From the NCBI RefSeq assembly GCF_000238355.1, contig NZ_AHCA01000013.1, positions 1-64,000 on the forward strand: a stretch of DNA of 64,000 nucleotides, read 5' to 3'. The notes under the pieces are model-generated. The model saw only the letters and a program-made list of their open reading frames with translations, had not been told where the DNA came from and searched no databases. Shown one piece after another: positions 57,372-64,000 of the stretch. A program made the position numbers and the translations under genes. Numbering within the stretch: position 1 is the stretch's first letter; every line of letters begins with the position of its first letter. The stretch comes from Pseudoalteromonas haloplanktis ATCC 14393 (GTDB lineage Bacteria > Pseudomonadota > Gammaproteobacteria > Enterobacterales > Alteromonadaceae).

Positions 57372-58733
57372 ATGGCTCAGCATTTTGACTACATTGCAAT
57401 TGGCGGCGGCAGCGGCGGTATAGGGTCGGCTAACCGAGCAGCAATGCGCGGCGCAAAAGTAGCGTTAATTGAAGCAAAACACATGGGCGGAACTTGTGTA
57501 AATGTCGGTTGCGTCCCCAAGAAAGTAATGTGGCATGGCGCTCAAGTTGCTGAAGCAATTAACCTATATGCCCCTGATTACGGCTTTAATGTTGAAGTAA
57601 AAGACTTTAACTGGAGCAAACTAGTTGAAAGTCGTGAAGCTTACATAGGCCGAATTCATAAAGGCTATGATAATGGTCTTGCCAAAAACGGCGTTACCGT
57701 TATCAAAGGCTTCGCTAAATTTGTTGACAGTAAAACCGTTGAAGTAGACGGTGAGCTATACACAGCTGATCATATTTTAATAGCCGTAGGCGGTCGTCCT
57801 AGCATTCCAAACATCCCTGGTGCTGAACACGGTATTGATTCAAATGGCTTTTTTGAGCTGAATGAACAGCCAAAACGCGTAGCCGTTGTTGGTGCAGGTT
57901 ATATCGCGGTAGAGATTGCTGGTGTACTACATAGCTTAGGCACAGAAACCCACTTATTTGTTCGTAAAAATAAACCACTGCGCACCTTTGACCCATACAT
58001 CATCGACACCCTAGTTGATATTATGGCTAAAGAAGGGCCTACGTTACATACCGAATGTTCACCAAAAGAAGTGGTGAAAGAAAGCGATGGTAGCTTAACC
58101 ATTCACTTTGAAAACGGTTACAGCCAAAACGTTGACCAAGTAATTTGGGCAATTGGCCGCACGCCAACGACTGATAAAATTAACCTTGAAGCCGCAGGCG
58201 TAGAAGTTAACGAAAGCGGTTATGTGAAAGTTGATGAGTACCAAAATACCACTGCTAAAAATGTCTACGCTGTGGGCGACATCATCGAAGGCGGTATTGA
58301 ACTTACCCCGGTAGCGGTAAAAGCCGGTCGTACTTTATCAGAGCGCTTGTTTAATAAAGAGCTGCCAGATGATTTAAAAATGGATTACAGCCTAGTACCA
58401 ACAGTGGTATTTAGCCATCCGCCAATTGGTACTATTGGATTAACTGAGCAAGAAGCGATTTCACAGTACGGCAACGAAAACGTAAAAGTGTATAAATCAA
58501 CGTTTGCGGCTATGTACACCGCCGTTACTCAGCACCGTCAACCTTGTAACATGATGTTAGTGTGTGCAGGTGATGATGAAAAAGTAGTTGGCTTACACGG
58601 CTTAGGCTTTGCTGTTGATGAAATGATCCAAGGTTTTGCAGTAGCCATGAAAATGGGCGCCACCAAAGCAGACTTTGATGCCGTTGTAGCGATTCACCCA
58701 ACTGGCTCAGAAGAGTTCGTTACTATGAGATAA
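57372..58733 (+). CDS. gor: Glutathione reductase
   Basis: The 453-aa flavoenzyme has the FAD motif [14 protein letters not shown], redox pair Cys42/Cys47 in [13 protein letters not shown], the NADPH motif [19 protein letters not shown] and the C-terminal catalytic [11 protein letters not shown]. It keeps glutathione reduced with NADPH. GAGGAA lies 8 bp before the ATG. Confidence 0.97.
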   Translation: MAQHFDYIAIGGGSGGIGSANRAAMRGAKVALIEAKHMGGTCVNVGCVPKKVMWHGAQVAEAINLYAPDYGFNVEVKDFNWSKLVESREAYIGRIHKGYDNGLAKNGVTVIKGFAKFVDSKTVEVDGELYTADHILIAVGGRPSIPNIPGAEHGIDSNGFFELNEQPKRVAVVGAGYIAVEIAGVLHSLGTETHLFVRKNKPLRTFDPYIIDTLVDIMAKEGPTLHTECSPKEVVKESDGSLTIHFENGYSQNVDQVIWAIGRTPTTDKINLEAAGVEVNESGYVKVDEYQNTTAKNVYAVGDIIEGGIELTPVAVKAGRTLSERLFNKELPDDLKMDYSLVPTVVFSHPPIGTIGLTEQEAISQYGNENVKVYKSTFAAMYTAVTQHRQPCNMMLVCAGDDEKVVGLHGLGFAVDEMIQGFAVAMKMGATKADFDAVVAIHPTGSEEFVTMR

Positions 58734-58800
58734 GCTTTGGGCACTTACCGCTTATAGCTTATATGATACTAATTTAGTTTTGAGATATTCTATGGGAAGG

Positions 58801-58850
58801 TTATAAGTGCATGCTCTGCCTTTAAAAAGTAGCATGCACTTATAATTTTT
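58801..58850 (+). terminator. Long-stem terminator after gor
   Basis: A perfect 15-bp inverted repeat, TTATAAGTGCATGCT / AGCATGCACTTATAA, with a 15-nt loop and T5 on its 3' side. Its A-rich 5' face and position between convergent genes allow use in both directions. Confidence 0.75.
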
Positions 58851-58883
58851 CGGTATTTAACATCCTAGTAAATTCCTTATAAT

Positions 58884-59018
58884 TTAAAGCCCGCTCCTTG
58901 TTGCTTTGGCTTCACTCCTTGTTGCCTTATCCATTAGCTGCTTCCATTGCTGTGCCGTCCACAGTGGCGTAACACTGACTGTTCTTCCTTGTTGGTTTTT
59001 CCTTAATATGTTGTCCAT
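58884..59018 (-). CDS. 44-aa small basic protein
   Basis: From ATG 59018 the frame encodes MDNILRKNQQGRTVSVTPLW, then TAQQWKQLMDKATRSEAKAT and RSGL. AAGGAG lies 8 bp upstream, a strong ribosome site. It is 55 bp downstream of the Pmp3-type gene on the same strand. Imperfect duplication of KATRSEAKATRS at the end. I know no family; a small stress protein is a guess from the neighbours. Confidence 0.6.
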   Translation of the reverse strand: MDNILRKNQQGRTVSVTPLWTAQQWKQLMDKATRSEAKATRSGL

Positions 59019-59073
59019 AATATTTCTCCTTGCCATAAGGCTGCCCATCCTTGTTTTATTGAACATTGCGCGC

Positions 59074-59232
59074 TTAACGCCTAGCAATTATATAAATTGC
59101 ATGAATTAAGCCTGGAATATACCCCAGCAATGTTAACAAAATATTAATCCAAAACTGTATCCCTAAGCCCACTTGTAAAAAAACACCCAGTGGCGGGATC
59201 AATACTGAAAATATAATACGAATTAAGTCCAT
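59074..59232 (-). CDS. YqaE/Pmp3-family membrane protein
   Basis: The 52-aa protein has two transmembrane helices: DLIRIIFSVLIPPLGVFLQV and NILLTLLGYIPGLIHAIYII, with the family hallmark PPLGVFLQVG and GYIPGLIHAIYI. Pmp3/YqaE proteins affect membrane potential and salt/envelope stress. GGAG lies 8 bp before the ATG. It sits 53 bp after the BON-domain gene, suggesting a shared envelope-stress unit. Confidence 0.93.
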   Translation of the reverse strand: MDLIRIIFSVLIPPLGVFLQVGLGIQFWINILLTLLGYIPGLIHAIYIIARR

Positions 59233-59285
59233 ATTGTTTACTCCATAAGAAAGCCCAGCCTAGCTGGGCATTCTTGACTTATAGA

Positions 59286-59849
59286 TTATTCAGCGACGAT
59301 TGTTAACTCATCAATCACATCACGAACATCTTCAGCATTTTTGGCAATTTTCACTGCAAGCTGTTTTTCAGCTTCAGATTCAACAGTACCTTTGAGTGTA
59401 ACTACACCTTTATCGGTATCAACGTCGATATCAGTACCACCTACTTCAGAGTTGAACAAGAAACGAGTTGTGATAACAGTACTGATTTTAGCGTCAGTTA
59501 AGTCACTTTCAGTGCTATCAGATTTCATTTTCTTGTTTTTGGCTTCGACATTTTTAACAACCGTTAATTCGTTATCAACATCAGTTACGCCATCAAGGCT
59601 TAATACAAGCTCTTCGGCTAGCTCTTTATCAAGCTCACTTTCAACTTTACCAGTGAGTACAACTTTGCCATTTTTTACATCAGTGTTAATGTCAAAATTG
59701 TTTAAGTTAGTGTTCATTAGAAGAACTGTTTCTGCCTTACCATCAATCCAAGCATCTTTACTTTCATTTTCCCAGCTACTTGCTTGAGCACCCATTGCTG
59801 TTGTACCAAGAACTAACGCTGCAATAATAGATTTGTTAAATGTTTTCAT
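59286..59849 (-). CDS. Periplasmic BON-domain protein (OsmY-like)
   Basis: The 187-aa protein has a signal peptide (FNKSIIAALVLGTTAMGAQA) and two BON domains (about 35-100: NFDINTDVKNGKVVLTGKV; about 118-187: DIDVDTDKGVVTLKGTVES). BON proteins bind membrane surfaces and are induced by osmotic stress. Start at ATG 59849, nine bases from AAGGAG; the frame extends upstream without a better start. Confidence 0.92.
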   Translation of the reverse strand: MKTFNKSIIAALVLGTTAMGAQASSWENESKDAWIDGKAETVLLMNTNLNNFDINTDVKNGKVVLTGKVESELDKELAEELVLSLDGVTDVDNELTVVKNVEAKNKKMKSDSTESDLTDAKISTVITTRFLFNSEVGGTDIDVDTDKGVVTLKGTVESEAEKQLAVKIAKNAEDVRDVIDELTIVAE

Positions 59850-60191
59850 AATCTTTCTCCTTTTGATTAAAGACAATATGATTAATGCGAACATCAGGCC
59901 AACATTTAAAACAATAAAAATCAGACTGTTACAAAATAAATGTGACAACAGTGTGTTTTGTCTTGGTAATAATTTACCGACTATTCGGTAATTTATTCTG
60001 GTCGTTGCAAAATTAACTATTTAATAGCATTATTCGTTAATCTGTCGTTAATATAACGAACCATTTTAGTTTCATAAAATCTAACAGATTGATTTTTATT
60101 GCAATTAATAATGGCCTAAGCCTTGCTTAGTTATAGTTGAACTTAGTAATAGTACATATACAGCAACTGCTTCACTAAAAAGGAATACACC
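59850..60191. promoter_or_regulatory. Divergent control region between BON and LiaF-like genes
   Basis: 342 bp without a gene. TTACCGA (59974-59980) and TCGGTAA (59985-59991) form an inverted repeat extending imperfectly into TAATTTA/TAAATTA flanks, a possible operator about 125 bp from the BON gene start. Nothing else is clear. Confidence 0.4.
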
Positions 60192-60851
60192 ATGCCTGTA
60201 AAACTAGAAGATCGCCCAATTGAGCAAGTGCGTGAACAAGTTATTGATAAATTAATTTATAACTACAGTCATGCGGTTATTTCAGCAGAGGCTTTTGAGC
60301 GCCGATTAGACCAAGCGATGGAAGCTAAAGATAACCAAACCTTAATTGATTTGGTAAGTGACCTTGAACTAACAACTGATAGTAGCTATCAGTCTGAAAA
60401 AAGAGCACAGTTTAGCCCAAATTACAGTAATAAAAACAACGATGAAGCATTGCACCTACGCAGCATATTGGGATCAAATGAGCGCAGTGGTCAATGGGTC
60501 GTACCCAAAGAAATTCACCTAACTAACCTGCTAGGTTCGATTGAACTTGATTTTACTGATGCCATATTCCAGCATCAAAATATCACCCTCTATGTTAATT
60601 GCTTGCTTGGTAGTGACCAAATTTATGTTCCAGAGCACGTTAATGTTGTATCAAAACTATTTAGTATTATTGGCAGTGTTGAAAATACATCTGTGTCACT
60701 GAACAAGCAGCAAGGACCAACCATTACTATCGAAGGTAAAGTGTTGCTTGGCTCGGTAGAAATTAAAATCAAGCGAACCATTAAAGAAAAGTTTATCTCC
60801 TTCGCCAACAGCCTCAAAACCAGCTGGCAAGATATGAATAAGCGCTCGTAA
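60192..60851 (+). CDS. DUF1707/LiaF-like cell-envelope response protein
   Basis: The 219-aa soluble protein starts with a DUF1707-like helical segment (REQVIDKLIYNYSHAVISAEAFERRL to LVSDLEL), followed by the repeated beta-helix of the LiaF C-terminal domain (LTNLLGSIELDF, VNCLLGSDQIYV, GKVLLGSVEIK). No membrane helix. In Gram-positives such domains respond to wall-active antibiotics; the role in this lineage is unknown. AAGGA precedes the ATG. Confidence 0.82.
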   Translation: MPVKLEDRPIEQVREQVIDKLIYNYSHAVISAEAFERRLDQAMEAKDNQTLIDLVSDLELTTDSSYQSEKRAQFSPNYSNKNNDEALHLRSILGSNERSGQWVVPKEIHLTNLLGSIELDFTDAIFQHQNITLYVNCLLGSDQIYVPEHVNVVSKLFSIIGSVENTSVSLNKQQGPTITIEGKVLLGSVEIKIKRTIKEKFISFANSLKTSWQDMNKRS

Positions 60852-60904
60852 AGCCGATAAAGCGGCCAGCTATCTACACGCTAGCCGCGAGTTACTTAAT
60901 CGCT

Positions 60905-61321
60905 TTATAAATCATTATTACGCTCACTGGGAATGTCACTTAGGTACTCCACAAACTCAATTTCAAATCCAGCCGGATCGATAAAATAAACATTTTTACG
61001 AAAAGGGTTTTCCGCGCCAGGCTTATCAATACGGTAACCCGCACTTTCTAAACGCGAAATAACCGCTGCAATATTATTTGTAACATATGCAAAATGCGCT
61101 AAACCAATTTGATGGCCCGTTAAATCCCGATTACGTTGTTCACCATTATCACTTAGTGCCAAATACTGTCGGTCATCACCAAAGTGCAACCATTTTCGCG
61201 GTTTTCCATGCCACGCCCCTTCACCTTGGCTTCTTATAGACCAATGTGGAAAAGCGGCTTTATAAAAATGCAGCATAGCTTCAACATCATCAACAACTAA
61301 ATTCACGTGCTCTAAATACAT
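60905..61321 (-). CDS. VOC-family (glyoxalase-like) protein
   Basis: The 138-aa protein shows one VOC fold: MYLEHVNLVVDDVEAMLHFY, then GLAHFAYVTNNIAAVISRLE and IDPAGFEIEFVEYLS. Candidate metal ligands are His5, the HFAYV His and the late Glu in EIEFVEY. Substrate unknown; a dioxygenase or lyase/resistance activity is possible. Confidence 0.88.
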   Translation of the reverse strand: MYLEHVNLVVDDVEAMLHFYKAAFPHWSIRSQGEGAWHGKPRKWLHFGDDRQYLALSDNGEQRNRDLTGHQIGLAHFAYVTNNIAAVISRLESAGYRIDKPGAENPFRKNVYFIDPAGFEIEFVEYLSDIPSERNNDL

Positions 61322-61422
61322 AATAAAATTCCTTTATTTGAGTAATTAAAGGCACAATAAAACCTCAAGCAAAGTTGAGGTAAAGTGTTTTTTATGAAAA
61401 ATGAAATAATAAAAATGGGGAT

Positions 61423-61460
61423 GGTTCTAGGTTCTAGGTTCTAGGTTCTAGGTTCTAGGT
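61423..61460. repeat. Heptanucleotide tandem array (GGTTCTA)5
   Basis: Five head-to-tail copies of GGTTCTA and a partial sixth. Third array of unit length seven in this window, with a different sequence from the other two. Confidence 0.93.
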
Positions 61461-61520
61461 TAACAGCATGACGTAGGAAATGGCTTTAGCCATGAATCTT
61501 CACACCGCGCGGCATAAAGC

Positions 61521-61705
61521 CACGGGCTGCGGGTAACGAGTTTCGGGCTATGAATCCTAGCCCCTAGTCTTTAATGATTGTAGGAGAGCGCTTTAGCGCC
61601 GATGAGCTTTAACACATAACTAAAAACAATCACGGCTAAAGCTTGTTCCCACAAAAGCCAAGACACCTAGCCCCTAGTCACTTCCCTAGCTCCTAGCGCC
61701 TTTAA
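61521..61705. repeat. 185-bp dispersed repeat, copy B
   Basis: Gap-free match to 46236-46420 with about ten substitutions. Contains the same REP-like core and CCTAG words. Confidence 0.92.
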
Positions 61706-61779
61706 TTTTTAACCTTTTACCTGTCTCCTCTACAGCGCAGCGCCTCTTAACCTCTGTGGTAAATAAATTACTTAAAATC

Positions 61780-62232
61780 ATTTTTGCACAAAGAGAAAAC
61801 AATGAGAGGAAATGAGAAACCAAAAAATTAATATTTTACTTTTTCGGGCTAAAGCCCGACCTACAAAAGCATATTCCCTAGCATCTTTAACCTTTCCCGC
61901 TGATGCGCGGCATTAAGCCGCGCCTTAAACATTTTTACACAAAGAGAAAACAATGAGGGGAAATGAGAAACCAAAAAATTAATATTTTACTTTTCGGGCT
62001 AAAGCCCGACCTACAAAAGCATATTCCCTAGCATCTTTAACCTTTCCCGCTGATGCGCGGCATTAAGCCGCGCCTATAAACATTTTGCACAAAGAGAAAA
62101 CAATGAGGGGAAATGAGAAACCAAAAAAATTAATATTTTACTTTTCGGGCTAAAGCCCGACCTACAAAAGCATATTCCCTAGCATCTTTAACCTTTCCCG
62201 CTGATGCGCGGCATAAAGCCGCGCCTACGCAA
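61780..62232. repeat. Three tandem 151-bp units with REP-like palindromes
   Basis: Units start at 61780, 61931 and 62082, each opening ATTTTT(G/A)CACAAAGAGAAAA-type sequence (third lacks one T). Each carries two palindromes, CGGGCTAAAGCCCG and GCGGCAT(T/A)AAGCCGC, both followed by a CCTAC or CCT(A)T-type tail. Only a few bases differ between units, so the duplication is recent or homogenised. Confidence 0.93.
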
Positions 62233-62308
62233 ATTCAGGCACCGAGCAAAACTTATTGCTTAAAACTTAGGACTTATAGCTTAAAAAATTATGACTTAAA
62301 GCTTTAAC

Positions 62309-63658
62309 CTAACTTCCCGCTATTTGCATTTGCTCAACCAATACAGAGCCGGTTTGAATACCGCCACGACGCTCTATGTCGCCACCTATACCGCTAATAC
62401 CTTTAAACATGTCTTGCAGTTTACCTGCAATGGTTATTTCACTTACAGGGTATTGTATTTCACCATTTTCAACCCAAAAACCAGCGGCGCCACGCGAGTA
62501 ATCACCTGTTACGGTATTAACTCCTTGGCCCATTAATTCAGTCACTAATAAGCCAGTGCCCATGGTTTTTAACAAGGCCGCTAAGTCAGCATGGGTTTGT
62601 TCAACTAGCCAATTATGAATACCACCTGCATGACCGGTAGGTGTCATATTCATCTTACGCGCTGCGTAGCTTGCTAATAAGTAAGTTTGTAGCTCACCGC
62701 CTTGAATGATTTCGCGGTCAATTGTTTTTACCCCTTCACTATCAAATGGTGAAGACGCTAGGCCTTTTAATATATGCGGACGTTCTGAAATATTAACGCA
62801 GTTATTGAACACTTGTGTGCCAAGGCTATCAAGTAAAAAACTCGACTTTCGGTATAATGCACCACCACCAATTGCCGACACAAGGTGACCAAATAATGAG
62901 TTAGCAATATCGGCACGAAAAACCACAGGTACTTTCATGGTGCCTAATTTTTGGCTATTAAGTTTTGCTAATGTTTCATGAGCGGCTTCAAGCCCAACCG
63001 CTGCGGCACTATTCAAACCAGCTTGGTCACGCGCGACCGTGTAGGCTGAATCTCGTTGCATTTGCTCGCCATCTTTACCAATCACCATGGTACTAATACT
63101 GTGGCGCGTACGCGGATAACCGGTAATTAAGCCGTGGCTATTACCATACACTCGTAGACCTTGGTGTGATGAAAAACTCGCACCATCTGAATTAACAATA
63201 CGCGTATCAGCGTTTAGTGCAGCCTGCTCAGCAGTATGACACAGCTCAATTCCCTGTTCAGGACTAACATCCCACGGATGATATAAATCTAAATCAAGTG
63301 GAGCAAACTCAAGAAGTGCCTTATCAGCAACACCATTATGCGGATCATCTGAGGTAAATTTAGCAATATCAATGGCTTTTTCGACCACTGTACGCAATGT
63401 TTTCGGGCTTAAGTCAGCAGTTGATGCTGAACCTTTATGATTACCAACATAAACGCTGATCCCCAAGCCACCATCCTGATTAAACTCGATGGTTTCAACT
63501 TCCCCCATGCGTGTGCTTACCGATAAACCTGATGTGCTCGACATAGCAGCTTCAGCGCCTGTGGCGCCAAGTTTTTTAGCGTGTTCTAAAACTTCTGCAA
63601 CGGCATCTTTAATTTGAGAAATTTGAGTATAAATAGGATCTTGCTGTTGGCTTTTCAT
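62309..63658 (-). CDS. pmbA: PmbA/TldE, metalloprotease subunit
   Basis: The 449-aa protein matches TldE/PmbA (SGLSVSTRMGEVETIEFNQD; LVTELMGQGVNTVTGDYSRG; GIQTGSVLVEQMQIAGS at the end). With TldD it forms a zinc protease that matures modified peptides and degrades antitoxins such as CcdA. Start at ATG 63658 with AGGA upstream gives nearly the E. coli length; the frame's earlier ATG (63700) is less likely. Confidence 0.95.
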   Translation of the reverse strand: MKSQQQDPIYTQISQIKDAVAEVLEHAKKLGATGAEAAMSSTSGLSVSTRMGEVETIEFNQDGGLGISVYVGNHKGSASTADLSPKTLRTVVEKAIDIAKFTSDDPHNGVADKALLEFAPLDLDLYHPWDVSPEQGIELCHTAEQAALNADTRIVNSDGASFSSHQGLRVYGNSHGLITGYPRTRHSISTMVIGKDGEQMQRDSAYTVARDQAGLNSAAAVGLEAAHETLAKLNSQKLGTMKVPVVFRADIANSLFGHLVSAIGGGALYRKSSFLLDSLGTQVFNNCVNISERPHILKGLASSPFDSEGVKTIDREIIQGGELQTYLLASYAARKMNMTPTGHAGGIHNWLVEQTHADLAALLKTMGTGLLVTELMGQGVNTVTGDYSRGAAGFWVENGEIQYPVSEITIAGKLQDMFKGISGIGGDIERRGGIQTGSVLVEQMQIAGS

Positions 63659-63766
63659 CTTTTTAGTCCTGAGCTTAGAGCGTTTTACGGGCGCAATCAT
63701 AATACTTAAATGCTAACACACTCACCGCATTGCATCAGCTAATATTAATCATTAAAAGAATCACGT

Positions 63767-64000
63767 ATATACCCAAGCCACCTCAAGATGCAGAATTCAG
63801 CGTTTCACAGGGGCTTAATATCAAGGCGTTACTTTGCAAGAATGGCAGTCCCTTTTAAGAAGTAACAACGACGAGAGTAAGTCCCTGTGAAACGCCCAAG
63901 GGGTTGGTTTAAAAGCGATTTATACTGCGTTATTGATTTTAACAATAGAACCACTATTACTTGCAATCAATGCCTTGCCTAAATCGCTTTTAACTCCGAC
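63767..64000. repeat. Interspersed repeat with nested inverted repeats at the right edge
   Basis: No gene. CGTTTCACAGGG (63801-63812) pairs with CCCTGTGAAACG (63883-63894), and TTAAAAGCGATTTA (63909-63922) pairs with TAAATCGCTTTTAA (63980-63993), all perfect. The opening TATACCCAAGCCACCTCAAGA is, from memory, a widely repeated sequence in Pseudoalteromonas genomes. It may extend past the window edge. Confidence 0.6.

Larger units (their letters stand above)
61322..62308. other. Repeat-dense spacer between VOC gene and pmbA
   Basis: No gene. It contains the GGTTCTA heptamer array (61423-61460), dispersed repeat copy B (61521-61705), and three 151-bp tandem units (61780-62232). 62233-62308 holds short CTTA-type words next to the pmbA stop. 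Confidence 0.85.

Noticed and set aside
59341-59787. 148-aa Ser/Thr-rich frame antisense to the BON gene
   Set aside because: Mirror of the BON coding sequence; no ribosome site.

Overview
The window reads as chromosome of a marine gammaproteobacterium of the order Alteromonadales, most likely Pseudoalteromonas. The reasons are moderate A+T richness, the gene order murA-ibaG-mlaBCDEF | yrbG-kdsD-kdsC-lptC-lptA-lptB-rpoN-hpf-ptsN-rapZ-npr-mgtE, petABC-sspAB, rplM-rpsI-zapE-zapG-degQ-degS, a secreted S8 protease with two PPC domains, and several dispersed intergenic repeats. The genus is an inference from recall; nothing was searched.

Layout. 1-330: promoter and leader of a minus-strand rRNA operon whose 16S gene lies beyond the left edge. 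531-5174: arsenic operon made of an ArsC-ArsR fusion, Acr3, a dual-specificity-type phosphatase, a GAPDH and ArsJ. Arsenite is pumped out by Acr3; arsenate can be reduced (ArsC domain) or converted by GAPDH to arsenophosphoglycerate and exported by ArsJ. 5753-9078: probable remnant of an older integration carrying parD, a frameshifted parE and a primase-helicase of the conflict-system type. 9079-21090: a genomic island in the 3' half of a CAU-anticodon tRNA (probably tRNA-Ile2). It is bounded by 46-bp direct repeats and by two copies of a 21-bp integrase-arm-like sequence. It carries a P4-type integrase, a GNAT/DUF1778 toxin-antitoxin pair, a plasmid-like replication module (AlpA-like protein, Rep, iterons), an XRE repressor divergent from four very small genes, an sce7726/sce7725 nuclease pair, a second tyrosine recombinase with a small partner gene downstream of a large cruciform, and an Mrr-NACHT protein.

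21656-28404: sspB-sspA, the cytochrome bc1 genes, the L13/S9 operon and zapE, all on the minus strand. 28558-31662: zapG and the periplasmic proteases degQ and degS. 31702-36373: murA, ibaG and the Mla lipid-transport operon (minus). 36610-46056: yrbG, Kdo synthesis, the Lpt transport genes, the rpoN/Ntr-PTS cluster and mgtE (plus), a cell-envelope and nitrogen-PTS block. 46057-46703: repeat-rich spacer. 46704-58733: flavoprotein, S8 protease, peroxiredoxin, MCP, rsmJ, response regulator, oligopeptidase A and glutathione reductase. 58884-60851: small envelope/stress genes (44-aa protein, Pmp3-type protein, BON protein, LiaF-like protein). 60905-61321: VOC protein. 61322-62308: dense repeat region with three 151-bp tandem units. 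62309-63658: pmbA. 63767-64000: a dispersed repeat with nested inverted repeats.

The part most likely to hold undescribed biology is 5.7-21.1 kb: an anti-phage-type island layered on an older one in the same tRNA gene, with at least three candidate defence loci and a self-replication module.
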